A stretch of 64,000 nucleotides of DNA from Manganitrophus sp963718695 (GTDB lineage Bacteria > Nitrospirota > Nitrospiria > SBBL01 > Manganitrophaceae), in the NCBI GenBank assembly GCA_963718695.1, contig OY970371.1:1488001-1552000 (forward strand), given 5' to 3'. Below are positions 26,627 through 36,545 of this stretch, in pieces; position 1 is the stretch's first letter, and each line of letters opens with the position of its first letter. The notes beneath the pieces were generated by a model. That model was not told the origin of the DNA. It saw only the letters and a program-made list of their open reading frames with translations, and did no database searches. A program made the translations under genes and the position numbers.

Positions 26627-29600
26627 AGTTTCTGTTGAAGGGTTTGAAGGCGCTGGTCAACGGGATGACCCGGTTCCCCCGGGTGACGGCCGCGGTCGCT
26701 GTTTTTCTCTTGATCTGTCTCATCTGGTTCGCCGGCCCCTCTCTTTGGCTGGAGAAGATGGAAACCCGGCTTTTTCTGATCGTCGCCATTCTCTTTCTCT
26801 GGTCGCTTTTCCTCGCCATCGATCGCGTCCGCGCGGAGCGGGGGGCGAAGCAGCTGGAGCAGTCGCTCCACAAACAGGCGCAGGAGCAGGCGGTCGGCAG
26901 CCGGCCCGACCGGAAGGAAGAGATCGAGGAACTCGGCAGCCAATTCGATAAAGCGGTCGCCGCGCTGAAGCAGTCCAAGTTGGGAAAAGGCCGCTCCGGA
27001 CGGACCGCGCTTTATGCCCTTCCCTGGTATATGTTCATCGGCCCTCCCGCTTCCGGAAAGAGCACGGCGCTCCTGCATTCCGGTCTGCAATTTCCTTATC
27101 TCGGCGGGTCGAGCCGTGGGGTCCAGGGGGTCGGCGGGACCCGCAACTGCGACTGGTGGTTCACCAGCGAGGCGGTCCTCCTTGACACGGCCGGCCGTTA
27201 TGTCACGCAAGATGAAGACCGGGAAGAGTGGTACGGCTTTCTCGATCTTTTGAAAAAACACCGGAAGGGGAAGCCGATCAACGGCGTCCTCGCCGCGATG
27301 AGCATCGTCGAGCTGCTGGAGGCGAGCGAGGAGGATTTAGAGTGGCACGCCAAAAACATGCGGGCGAGAATCGACGAGCTGATCCAGCGGTTGGGGATCG
27401 TCTTCCCGGTTTATCTCCTCTTTACCAAATGCGACCTGATTCGCGGCTTCGTCGAGTTCTATGAAGACTTCAGCAAGACGGAGCGGGAGCAGATCTGGGG
27501 GGCGACCCTGCCGAAGAATCCGCCCCCCGGCGCCTCCCCCAGCAGTTGTTCGAGTCGGAATTCGGACAGCTCTTCAATGCGCTTGATGCCCGCCGCCTGG
27601 CGCGGCTCTCCTCCGCGCGGGGGGCGCAGAAGGTGCGGGATGTCTATGGGTTCCCGCTGCAGATCGCGACCGGACGGGAAAAGATGGCGCGGTTCGTGGA
27701 GCTGGTCTTCGCGCACAATCCGTATCACGAAAATCCGATCTTCCGCGGATTCTACTTCACCAGCGGGACGCAGGAGGGGAGGCCGATCGACCGGATTCTC
27801 ACCGCCGTCAGCCGCGCCTCCGGTCTCTCCGAGGCGGTCAGCGATTCCTTCGGTGCGGAGGTCGAGTCGAAGAGCTACTTCATCAAGAATCTCTTCACCG
27901 AGGTGATCTTTCAGGACCAGGTCCTGGCGGGACCTTCCAACGCCATGACCCGACAGCGCGGCACGCTGCGGGTGGGGGTGTTCGTCGGGTCGGTTCTGGT
28001 CACCCTTCTTTCCGTCGTCGGTCTTTCGTTTTCGTTCGTCGGAAACCGGGTCTACCTCGGCTCGATCCGGTCGAGCGCGACCCAGGCCGCTCAGATCACG
28101 GCGGCGGACGAGCGGCAGTTCCCGAAGAATGTCGAACAGCTCGACGAACTTCGGGACGGACTTGACCGGCTCGAAACCGATGCAGCGGAGGGGATTCCCT
28201 TCCGCATGCGCGGCGGTCTCTACCGGGGGGGGACCCTCTATCCCCCGATGCGGGAGCTTTATTTCCAGCGGCTCAACCAGCTTCTTCTCGGTCCGACACA
28301 GGGGGCGATCGAAGCGGAGCTGGAGCAGTTCGCCTCCAATCCCCGCCAGCTTCCGGAGGGCCGGGACTTCGATCACTACTACCTGCGCTTAAAGATCTAC
28401 CTGATGATGTCCGATCCGGCTCACCACGATCCGGTTTTCCTCGATCAACAGCTTCAAAAAATGTGGCAGGAGATGCTTCCGGTCCTTTACGCAAATCAGG
28501 TTCCCGAAGGGCTTCAAGAGGGGATCGGCAAACAGGTTTCCTTTTATAGCCGGGTGGCGAACCAGCAGGGAATTCCGCGTCTCACCCTTAACGAAAAACT
28601 GGTCCAGCAGGTTCGACAGGGGCTCCGGGCGATCCCGTTGTCGGAGCGTCTCTACACCCGCGTCCGCCGCGAGGGAACGGAGAAGGCGGAACCGTACACC
28701 CTGAAGACCGCATTGAAGGGGGACGGGGAAGGGGCGCTTCTGAGCGATTACAAGATCCCGGCCCTTTTTACCGAAGCGGGATGGAAAGGTTCCTTCCAAG
28801 AGTCGCTCGATCGGCTCCTTCAAGAAGAAGGGGTCGGCGGGGAAGAGTGGGTCTTAGGCGAGCCGGAGCCGGAGCGGACCGCCGTGGCGGCAGGGATCGA
28901 GAAGCTCTATTTTGAGGAGTACCAGCGCCAGTGGCGCGGCTTCATCGAATCGATTCGCCTCCGTCCAGCCGCGGACCTGGCCGAGACGGCCAAACTGTTC
29001 GAAGTCCTCTCTCAGGAGAATTCACCGTTGGTGACCCTTTTCTCGGAGGTCGACCGGAACACCTATCTTCGAAAAGAAGCGGCGCAACCGCTCGGCGGCG
29101 GCATGGCCAAAGGGATGGTCGACCGGGTGAAAGAGAAGCTCGGGATGGAGCGTCCCGCGGCGGAATCGGATCAAGCCGCTTCGACCTCTCAGCCGACGCC
29201 GGTCTCGGCCCGGTTTCAATCGTTCCATGATTTCGTCACGCCGGCCGATCCCAAAAAAGAGCCGCCGGTGGTCCGGCTTGTCGCCGAACTGCGCCGGGCC
29301 TATGAGGTCCTTCAACCATTGGCGGAATCGGGCGACGCGAAGGGGGCCAAGGCATTGGCCCAGAGCATGGCGAGCGGGCAATCGAATGATCTCTTCGTCG
29401 CCCAGAAGAATGCGGAGCGCCTTCTCCAGACCACCGATGCGGAGGTCCGCCGGGTGGTGGCGCCGATTTTCCTGGAGCCGTTTAAGATGGCCTCCTCCGG
29501 GGTGATGAGCGGGGCGATGGCCGACCTCAACCGCCGGTGGCGGGGAGAAGTCTACGAGCCGTGCCAGCAGAGCGTGGCGGGACGGTATCCCTTCAAGAAG

Positions 29601-30227
29601 GGGGGAGAAGATGCGACCCTGACCGATCTCGCCGAGTTCTTCCATCCTCAAAGCGGGACCCTCTGGAAGTTTTATGAGAAGGAGCTCAAAGCCTTCGTGG
29701 AAGAGGGGAACCCGCGCTGGGAGATCAAGCGGACGTCGGCCGCCCCGGCGATGTCGCCCGATTTTCTGGAGTCGCTCCGGCGGGCCCGGATCCTTTCGGA
29801 GAGTCTCTTCCCGCGCGGAAACCCCGATCTGAAGCTTTCGTTCGATCTTTACCCTTATCCGAGCTCGGGCGTGACGGAGATCCTCCTCTCGGCCGACGGA
29901 AAAGATCTCCGGTACCGGAACGAGCCGCAGGAGTGGCGCGAGTTCTCCTGGCCGGGACCTTCCGGAACGCCGGGGGCGATGCTTCAGGTGCAGAGCGGCG
30001 GCTCCCGGCAGATGCTGCAGCATGGCGGCCGATGGGGTTTCTTCAAGCTCCTCGATGCTGCCCAGATCACGCCGGTCAGCAGCACCGTTTACAAGATCGA
30101 GTGGGAGCTGAAGGGTCCCGATGGAAAGGTCATCAAGATCCGTTACGACCTCCGGGCGCAGAGCGTGAAGAATCCGTTCAAGCCGGGATTCTTTTCAGAG
30201 ACGTTGTGTCCGAATAGGATTGGGTAA
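26623..30227 (+). CDS. tssM: T6SS inner-membrane protein TssM (IcmF), frameshifted
   Basis: Two frames joined give about 1201 residues, a normal TssM length. The first frame (26623 to ~27528) has two transmembrane helices and a Walker A P-loop 'GPPASGKSTALLHSG'; the second (~27525-30227) begins with 'LPQQLFESEFGQLFNALDARR' and holds a third transmembrane helix (VGSVLVTLLSVVGLSFSF) and the large periplasmic domain that binds TssJ. The break is in a run of six Cs (27523-27528), and one extra C would restore the frame. Both sides of the break match the family closely, so this is either a sequence error or a recent mutation. Confidence 0.85.
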
Positions 30228-30230
30228 TTT

Positions 30231-30303
30231 GTAGGGGCGAATCTTGTATTCGCCCCTGTCCTAATTAGGAAAAAGAGCGGGCGATCACAAGGATCGCCCC
30301 TAC
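30231..30303. repeat. paired GTAGGGGC hairpin elements, tssM-tagF gap
   Basis: Two hairpins lie back to back: GGGGCGAAT...ATTCGCCCC and GGGCGATC...GATCGCCC. The outer ends GTAGGGGCGA and TCGCCCCTAC are complementary. The element starts three bases after the tssM stop codon and ends just before the tagF ribosome site. Confidence 0.7.
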
Positions 30304-30330
30304 AATCCAGATTTGAGAGGAGCATCTTCC

Positions 30331-31311
30331 TTGGGAAATGGAACCTTCGGCTGCTTCGGAAAACTCCCGATTCATTCCGATTTTATTCGCTTTCGCGCGT
30401 CGGGCGAAGAGGTCCGCGCGCTCGACCAATGGCTTCAGCAGGGGATCCTCGCCGCGCAATCCAAATGGGGGAGAGGCTGGGAGGCCGATTACTCACAGGC
30501 CGATCCGTGGAACTTCATCTTTCAGGTGGAGGGGACCGACAGCTTTCTCGTCGGGAGCCTGGCGCCGAGCCGGGATCAGGCGGGACGTTCCTATCCGTTC
30601 TTTCTCTTTCTGAGGGTCGACCGGAAGCGGTTTGCCGCGCCGATTCAGTTCGCTCCGATCACCTACGCCTCTTTTTTGAATGAAGCGGCGGCGCTGGCGC
30701 GATCGGGCGGGTCGGGGATGCGGTTGAAGGAATTTCTGGAGCATCTCGAACGGCTGAACCTCCCCATCCCGGACGATCAGGTTCCTGCGGCGGACGAGGA
30801 AGGCTATCGGCGCTTTTTACAGGGGGAGCCGAGCCTGGCATTTTGGACGGCGCTCTTCGGTGAATTCGAGCACCCGAAAAAATATCTGATCGATCAGAAC
30901 CTCCTGGCGATTCTGGGGCCGATGCGCCCAACGTCTTCGAGCCGGCTTGGTTTCGGTTTACGGTTTCCGCTGATCGCTTCGGAGAAAAGCCGCAACGAGG
31001 ACATTCCACTGTGGACTGATCTGATGGCGAGGATGCTGAAGCGGCCGCCGGCCGGTCTGAATTTTTTCTGGAATCGAACGCCGGCGAAGGGGACCCCTTG
31101 GATGATGCTCTTCCTCGGTCCCCCCTCGGCGAAGAGTTTTCTCTCCCTGATCGCCCCGAGCCTGGACGGCGGGTCCGCGTACGATCTGGCGCCGGAGACG
31201 GCGATTGAGCTTCAAACGGCGAAGGAAAAGGTTGATGCCGGGAGACGGACGATTTTAGAGAACGGCGAGATGTCCCTGGCGGCATTTTTGGAGGCGATGG
31301 GGACGTTGTGA
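30331..31311 (+). CDS. tagF: T6SS post-translational regulator TagF
   Basis: A 326-residue TagF with the N-terminal 'FGCFGKLPIHSDFIRF', 'LDQWLQQGI', 'GSLAPSRDQAGRSYPFFLFL' and the C-terminal 'NFFWNRTP'. In Pseudomonas TagF represses T6SS assembly in parallel with PppA, by sequestering the FHA protein. Here the FHA protein is in the same locus. The start is TTG 30331, because GAGAGGAG sits 8 bases before it; a TTG at 30313 lies before the ribosome site. Confidence 0.85.
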   Translation: MGNGTFGCFGKLPIHSDFIRFRASGEEVRALDQWLQQGILAAQSKWGRGWEADYSQADPWNFIFQVEGTDSFLVGSLAPSRDQAGRSYPFFLFLRVDRKRFAAPIQFAPITYASFLNEAAALARSGGSGMRLKEFLEHLERLNLPIPDDQVPAADEEGYRRFLQGEPSLAFWTALFGEFEHPKKYLIDQNLLAILGPMRPTSSSRLGFGLRFPLIASEKSRNEDIPLWTDLMARMLKRPPAGLNFFWNRTPAKGTPWMMLFLGPPSAKSFLSLIAPSLDGGSAYDLAPETAIELQTAKEKVDAGRRTILENGEMSLAAFLEAMGTL

Positions 31312-31315
31312 TTTT

Positions 31316-31433
31316 GTAGGGGCAGGCTCTCGTGCCTGCCCTGGTGTAGAGACGTCCCGGCGGGAGGTCTCTACAATCAAAATCGGCAATGACAATCAAA
31401 TCGTCAATGCGGGCGGCCACAGGGGCCGCCCCG
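31316..31433. repeat. composite palindromic repeat cluster, tagF-tssA gap
   Basis: Three palindromes stand in a row: GGGGCAGG...CCTGCCC at 31319-31342, the 29-bp GTAGAGAC...GTCTCTAC element at 31346-31374 (same family as the carB insertion), and GGGCGGCC...GGCCGCCC at about 31411-31432. The cluster begins four bases after the tagF stop codon. Confidence 0.7.
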
Positions 31434-31470
31434 ACACATAAATGAAATACCATTTATCAGGAACCCTCTC

Positions 31471-33057
31471 ATGAGTGATGAAATCGCAGAGTGGATCGGC
31501 ATCGGATCGACGCCGATTCGCTCCGATGCCCCTTCGGGGGATTCGGCCAAATATGACCCCCTCTTCGAGCGGCTTCAGGCGGAGATCGGAAAGCTGGAGT
31601 CGCTCTCCGGCGCTCCGGTTCAATGGAAAGAGGTGGTCGGCCTCGGGCGGGAGATCCTGGAGAAGAAATCGAAGGACCTCCTGGTGGCGAGTTATCTCTC
31701 CGTCGGACTGCTGGAGCAGCGGGGATATGCCGGTCTGCTTGCGGGGCTTTCCTGTATGGAGGGAATGGTCGAATCGTTCTGGGAGAGCCTCTATCCGGAG
31801 ACGAAGCGGATGCGGGCGCGGATCAACGCCCTGATCTGGTTCTCTGAAAAGGGGGGCGTGGCCGTCGGGCGGAAGAAGCCGGCTCCCGGAGAGGGGAAAG
31901 CGGTTCGCGCCTGCAGCGAGAAGATCGACAACCTCGAAAAGTATTTCGGCGAGCGGCTGGCAAACGATTCTCCGGGACTCGGAGATCTCCGCCGGGCCGT
32001 GGACCAATGGGCCAAAGAATTCGAGAATACCGAAGCGGCTTCGGCCCGGTCCGAATCCGCGGCGCAAAGCGCCCCCACCCCGGAGGCGTCTGCGGGACCG
32101 GCGATCTCTTCCGGCAAGATCGAGTCGATCGACGATGCCGAAAGGGTTTTCGCCGAAGCGGGCGACGTTCTTCGCCGTGCGGCGGATGTCGTTCGAGGCC
32201 AGGACCCCGCGAACCCATGGCCCTATCAGGTCGTCCGCGCGCTGACCTGGTCGCGGTTCGACGGGCTCCCCGCCCATACCGATTGGGAAACCCGCATTCC
32301 GGCGCCGCCCTCTCATCTGATGGAAAGCGGGCGTCTATTGGTGGAGCAAAGGGGATGGAAGGAGCTGGTCGATCAGGTCGAAACACAGCTTCCGGAATAT
32401 CCGTTTTGGCTCGATCTTCAGCGCCTCGGCGTGTTGGCCCTTTCGAATCTGGGGTCTTCCTATGCCGGAATCAAAAGCGCCGTGCTGGGTGAAGTTCGGA
32501 TCTTGCTGCAGCGGCTTCCCGATTTATCCAGATGCCGTTTTGCAGACGGGACCCCCTTCGCCGACGACGAGACACAGCAATGGATTGAGAAAGAGGTCCT
32601 CTCCGGAGGAGGGAACGGCGCTTCGACCGGCTCTGTCGGGGGGAGCGCGACGGACGGGAAGATTGCAGAGACGCGGGCGCAAGCCGATCAACTTCTCGGA
32701 CAGGGAGAAGCGAAGGGAGCGGTCGCCCTTTTTCAAGAACGGATCAACGGAGCGGCGTCACGGCGCGAGCGGTTCCTATTGCAGCTGGCGTTGGCCCAAC
32801 TCTGTCTCGATGCGGGGCACCCGAAGGTCGCCCTTTCTCAACTCGACGCGCTTCAAGGGGAGATCGACCGTTTTTTCTTGGAAGAGTGGGAGCCGGCGTT
32901 GAGCTTGGAGGTGCTTCGGGCTTCCTGGCGCGTGTTGAACCGGTTGTCCCGGGATTCCGATCCGGGATCGCCCGAGTGGGCCGGACGGGCGGAGGTGATT
33001 TACGGAAGGATCAGCCGGCTCGATCCGGTCTCGGCGTTGGAGTTGGATAGAAAATAA
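31471..33057 (+). CDS. tssA: T6SS protein TssA (ImpA N-terminal domain)
   Basis: A 528-residue TssA. The ImpA_N domain at about residues 10-110 has 'PSGDSAKYDPLFERLQAEIGKL', 'EKKSKDLLVASYLSVGLLEQRGYAGL' and 'FWESLYPETKRMRARINAL'. The C-terminal part ('RRERFLLQLALAQLCLDAGHPKVALSQLDALQGEID') is of the VasJ-like helical type. TssA primes and caps tail tube and sheath polymerisation. No ribosome site stronger than GGAACC is visible before ATG 31471. Confidence 0.9.
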   Translation: MSDEIAEWIGIGSTPIRSDAPSGDSAKYDPLFERLQAEIGKLESLSGAPVQWKEVVGLGREILEKKSKDLLVASYLSVGLLEQRGYAGLLAGLSCMEGMVESFWESLYPETKRMRARINALIWFSEKGGVAVGRKKPAPGEGKAVRACSEKIDNLEKYFGERLANDSPGLGDLRRAVDQWAKEFENTEAASARSESAAQSAPTPEASAGPAISSGKIESIDDAERVFAEAGDVLRRAADVVRGQDPANPWPYQVVRALTWSRFDGLPAHTDWETRIPAPPSHLMESGRLLVEQRGWKELVDQVETQLPEYPFWLDLQRLGVLALSNLGSSYAGIKSAVLGEVRILLQRLPDLSRCRFADGTPFADDETQQWIEKEVLSGGGNGASTGSVGGSATDGKIAETRAQADQLLGQGEAKGAVALFQERINGAASRRERFLLQLALAQLCLDAGHPKVALSQLDALQGEIDRFFLEEWEPALSLEVLRASWRVLNRLSRDSDPGSPEWAGRAEVIYGRISRLDPVSALELDRK

Positions 33058-33062
33058 AAAAG

Positions 33063-33135
33063 AAGCCGTCAGCGGTCAGCGATCAGCATTCAGCGAAAAA
33101 TCTAAAAGCTTTAAGCTGATCGCTGAAAGCTTCAT
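33063..33135. repeat. TCAGC-rich inverted repeat, tssA-tssB gap
   Basis: Tandem GTCAGCGGTCAGCGATCAGC-like units form one arm, and GCTGATCGCTGAAAGCTT the other, so the RNA could fold into a hairpin. It is one of four related copies, all in gaps between T6SS genes. Confidence 0.7.
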
Positions 33136-33163
33136 TTAAATAAATTCAAAAAGGAGAAAACCA

Positions 33164-33652
33164 ATGGCAAAAGAATCATCCGTAGCACCGAAGGAACGGG
33201 TCAATATCGTCTACAAGCCGGCCACGGGGGGGGCGCAGGCGGAAGTCGAGCTTCCCCTGAAGATGTTGATGATGGGGGACTATACGCTGCGGGCCGACGA
33301 GACCGCTCTCGAAGACCGGAAGCCGATCAACATCGATAAAGACAACTTCGAAGAGGTGATGCGGAACCAGGAGCTGAAGATCTCCTTGAATGTGGCGAAC
33401 AAGCTTTCCGGGAAGGAAGGGGAAGAGCTTCCGGTCAACCTGAAATTCGAGAAGATGAAGGACTTCGGTCCGGAATCGGTGGTGGAGCAGGTCCCGGAGC
33501 TCAATAAACTGCTCCAGCTTCGAACCGCGCTCCAGGCGCTCAAAGGACCGTTGGGGAACATCCCGGCTTTTCGGAAGAAGATTGAAGGTCTGATTTCCGA
33601 CGTGGCCGCCCGAGAGAAATTGCTCAAGGAGTTGGGTGGGGAGAATAAATAA
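33164..33652 (+). CDS. tssB: T6SS contractile sheath small subunit TssB
   Basis: A 162-residue TssB (VipA). The family pattern is 'RVNIVYKPATGGAQAEVELPLKMLMMGDYT', 'PINIDKDNFEEVM', 'VNLKFEKMKDFGPESVVEQVPEL' and 'LLQLRTALQALKGPLGN'. It pairs with TssC to form the contractile sheath. AAGGAG precedes ATG 33164. A TCAGC repeat separates it from tssC. Confidence 0.95.
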   Translation: MAKESSVAPKERVNIVYKPATGGAQAEVELPLKMLMMGDYTLRADETALEDRKPINIDKDNFEEVMRNQELKISLNVANKLSGKEGEELPVNLKFEKMKDFGPESVVEQVPELNKLLQLRTALQALKGPLGNIPAFRKKIEGLISDVAAREKLLKELGGENK

Positions 33653-33727
33653 GCGGCCAGCGCTCAGCTTTCAGCTGAAATGGTTTTGGGGCTTTAGCCG
33701 AATGCTGACCGCTGACGGCTGAATGCT
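33651..33727. repeat. TCAGC-rich inverted repeat, tssB-tssC gap
   Basis: The same family as the copy at 33063: a CAGCGCTCAGCTTTCAGC arm faces GCTGACCGCTGACGGCTGA. It occupies nearly the whole gap between the two sheath genes. Confidence 0.7.
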
Positions 33728-33754
33728 TTCTTTGACAAATAAGGAGACAAGAAC

Positions 33755-35243
33755 ATGGCGGAACAGACAGAAGAAAAGCAGGCGGGGGCGGTCGAGGCAG
33801 CCGAGGGCGAGACCTCTCTGCTCGACACCATCCTGCAGGAAACGAAATTGAAACCGTCCGAAGAGGGATACTCGATCGCAAAGCGCGGCGTGGAGGCCTT
33901 CATCGCCGAGCTTCTGACCCCCGATCGAAAAGGGGCGAAGGTGCACCAGGCGGTGATCAACGATATGATCGCCGAGATCGACCGGAAGCTGTCGTCCCAG
34001 GTGGACGCCATCATTCACCACCCGACCTTTCAGAAGATCGAATCGGCGTGGCGCGGGCTGAAATTTGCGGTCGACCGGACCAACTTCCGGGAGAACATCA
34101 AGTTCGAGCTCTTGAACGTCTCCAAGGAAGATCTCCTCAACGACTTCGAGGATGCGCCGGAGATCACGAAGTCGGGTCTTTATAAATCGGTCTACACGGC
34201 CGAGTACGGCACGTTCGGAGGCAAGCCGGTCGGGGCGATGATCGCCAACTATGACTTCGGGCCCGGCCCGCAGGACGTGAAGCTCCTCCAGTATGTCGCC
34301 AGCGTCGGGGCGATGGCCCATGCCCCCTTCATCGCGGCGGCGGGACCGCAGTTCTTCGGACAGGAGAGCTTCCTCGGCCTTCCCCAACCTCAAAGATCTC
34401 AAGTCGATCTTCGAGGGGCCGCAATATATCAAATGGAATTCTTTCCGCGAGTCGGAGGATGCGCGCTACGTCGGCCTGACCCTTCCCCGGTTCCTGCTCC
34501 GGCTTCCGTATCATCCGGAGAACAATCCGGTCAAGGCGTTCACCTATACCGAGGACGTCAGCAAGAGCCACGAGAACTACCTCTGGGGGAACACGGCGTT
34601 CTCCTTCGCCACCCGGATCACCGACAGCTTCGCGAAGTACCGGTGGTGCCCGAACGTCATCGGCCCGACCAGCGGCGGGGCGGTGGAAGATCTCCCGGTG
34701 CATACCTTCGAATCGATGGGAGCGATCGAGACCAAGATCCCGACCGAGGTCCTCATCTCCGAGCGGCGCGAGTTCGAGCTGGCGGAAGAGGGCTTCATCG
34801 GGCTGGCGATGCGGAAGGGGAGCGACAACGCCTGCTTCTTTTCGGCCAACTCCTGCCAGAAGCCGAAATACTACGGCCAGAGCAAAGAGGGAAAAGAGGC
34901 CGAGACGAATTACAAGCTCGGCACGCAGCTTCCCTATATGATGATCATGAACCGGATGGCCCACTATCTCAAGGTCCTTCAGCGCGAGCAGATCGGAAGC
35001 TGGAAAGAGCGGGTCGATCTGGAGAAGGAGCTGAACAAGTGGATCGGGCAGTATGTCTCCGATCAAGACGTTGTCGATCCGGCGGTCCGCGGACGGCGGC
35101 CCCTGCGCCAGGCCGAGATCACCGTCAGCGACGTGGAGGGAGATCCGGGCTGGTATAAGGTCGACATGAAGGTCCGCCCGCACTTCAAGTATATGGGCTC
35201 CTTCTTCACCCTCTCGCTGGTCGGGAAGCTCGATAAAAAATAA
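33755..35243 (+). CDS. tssC: T6SS contractile sheath large subunit TssC, frameshifted
   Basis: Joined frames give about 495 residues, the usual TssC (VipB) length. Frame one (33755 to ~34384) ends with 'AHAPFIAAAGPQFFGQESFLGLP'; frame two (~34386-35243) continues 'NLKDLKSIFEGPQYIKWNSFRESEDARYVGLTLPRFLLRLPY' and ends with the family C-terminus. The break is at CCCC, 34382-34385, and removal of one C restores the frame. If real, the main sheath would be truncated and contraction lost, unless the fused TssB-TssC at 52.9 kb substitutes. Confidence 0.88.
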
Positions 35244-35504
35244 CGGCGGTTTCCGGAAACCGGAATCCTATTTTGAAATACGGAAAAGGAGCGGCGCGGG
35301 ACGCTTCAAAACGAAGATCCCGAAAAGAAAGACCCGCTCAGAATAGAGGAAAGGGCGGATTGAATGCCATCGCTCCTCTTTTTGATCGATGATCCGAAGT
35401 GGTATTCCCTTTGCATTAGATGCCGATCGGGTTTCGAAAGAGGGTTTGAAAGAGAGATCACTCAACGGAATGACACTCACAACTAAACGAAGGAGGAAAC
35501 GACC
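35244..35504 (+). promoter_or_regulatory. hcp upstream region with a -24/-12 (sigma-54) promoter
   Basis: The 260-base gap before hcp contains TGGTATTCCCTTTGCA at 35400-35415. GG (35401-35402) and GC (35413-35414) are separated by exactly 10 bases, as required by sigma-54 holoenzyme, and TTGCA matches the -12 consensus. A start near 35426 would leave an 80-base leader. The rest of the gap shows no gene. The sigma-54 activator with an FHA domain at 60755-62107 is a candidate regulator. Confidence 0.6.
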
Positions 35505-35993
35505 ATGCCGATGCCAGCACACATGACCCTGAAGGGAGAAAAGCAGGGGGACATCAAAGGAAACTGCACCATGAAGGGACGGGAAGGGACGATCCTGGTT
35601 CAAAGCCTCGATCACGAGATCCGCATCCCGACCGACATTCAAACCGGTTTGTCCGCCGGAAAGCGTATCCACGGCGCGATGAAGGTCGTGAAAGAATTCG
35701 ACAAAGCCTCTCCCATGCTCTATCAAGCTCTCTGCACCGGGGAGCATTTGACCAATGTGACCCTCAAATTCTACCGGGTTTCGATGAAGGGAACCGAGGA
35801 ACAATATTTCACGATCACCCTGGAAGATGCCGTGGTGGTCTCCATCCGGCCCTGGATGCCGAACTGCCTCGACAAATCGATGTCCTCTTACGGCCACATG
35901 GAGGAGCTTGCTTTCACCTACAGAAAGGCCTCTTGGCGGCATGAAATCGACAAGACCGAAGCGCAGGACGATTGGGTGGTTCCGATCGAGTAG
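35505..35993 (+). CDS. hcp: T6SS tube protein Hcp (TssD)
   Basis: A 162-residue Hcp that forms the hexameric inner tube and is secreted. 'HMTLKGEKQGDIKGNC', 'ILVQSLDHEIRIPTDIQTGLSAGKRIHGAMKVVKEFDKASPMLYQAL' and 'YFTITLEDAVVVSIRPWM' fit the family. AAGGAGG precedes ATG 35505, one of the strongest ribosome sites in the locus, as expected for a highly expressed structural protein. It has its own likely promoter. Confidence 0.93.
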   Translation: MPMPAHMTLKGEKQGDIKGNCTMKGREGTILVQSLDHEIRIPTDIQTGLSAGKRIHGAMKVVKEFDKASPMLYQALCTGEHLTNVTLKFYRVSMKGTEEQYFTITLEDAVVVSIRPWMPNCLDKSMSSYGHMEELAFTYRKASWRHEIDKTEAQDDWVVPIE

Positions 35994-36004
35994 AGGTTTG
36001 AGAA

Positions 36005-36421
36005 ATGGCGCGTGAAAGATCCCTGTTGGAGCGGCTTGCCGATCCAACAGGGTACCGTCCCTTAACGGTTGAGGAGAACACGCAGGAGCTGGCTGATTCC
36101 ATCCTGCGTCATCTCCGGAACATGCTCAATACCAAGCAGGGTCATTCGTTGACCCAGCCCGAATATGGCATGCCGGACGTGACCGAGTTTATCCAGAACC
36201 TGCCGGAAATGGTCGAGGTGGTCCAGCGGGGGATCCGCAATTCGATCGAAAAGTTCGAGCCGCGTCTCAGAAACGTGACGGTGACCTACGTTCCTTCGCA
36301 GGACATCGCGACGAACATCCGGTTCGAGATTACGGCCGAGCTGGTGACCGAGCGGGACGAGGCCTCCGTCTGGTTCGAAACGGCGGTGACCCCGACGGGG
36401 CAGATCGAAATCCGGGGGTGA
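36005..36421 (+). CDS. tssE: T6SS baseplate protein TssE (gp25-like)
   Basis: A 138-residue gp25-type baseplate wedge protein. 'RSLLERLADP', 'LADSILRHLRNMLNTKQGHSLTQPEYGMPDVTEF' and 'IRNSIEKFEPRLRNVTVTYV' match TssE. It connects the sheath to the TssF/TssG wedge. It follows hcp by 11 bases and probably shares the sigma-54 promoter. Confidence 0.93.
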   Translation: MARERSLLERLADPTGYRPLTVEENTQELADSILRHLRNMLNTKQGHSLTQPEYGMPDVTEFIQNLPEMVEVVQRGIRNSIEKFEPRLRNVTVTYVPSQDIATNIRFEITAELVTERDEASVWFETAVTPTGQIEIRG

Positions 36422-36426
36422 GAAAA

Positions 36427-36523
36427 CCCCTCCTTTGTAAGGAGGGGTCAGGGGAGGTAGAAGGGATGTCAATGCAGAGGCATTACTTTCTACCCCACCT
36501 GACCTCCCCTTACAAAGGGGAGG
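36427..36523. repeat. CCCCTCC-type long inverted repeat after tssE
   Basis: A left arm at 36427-36460 (CCCCTCCTTTGTAAGGAGGG followed by TCAGGGGAGGTAG) faces a near-complementary right arm at 36490-36523, with about 30 bases between. The left arm itself also contains a small hairpin. It looks like a different family from the GTAGGGGC elements. Confidence 0.7.
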
Positions 36524-36545
36524 AATGTTAAAGGGAGGTGGAACA

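Noticed and set aside
27523..27528. Programmed -1 frameshifting in tssM at the C6 run
   Set aside because: The zero-frame codons do not form a clean X-XXY-YYZ slip heptamer, no clear downstream stem was seen, and three other genes in the region break in similar runs, so sequence error or mutation is simpler.
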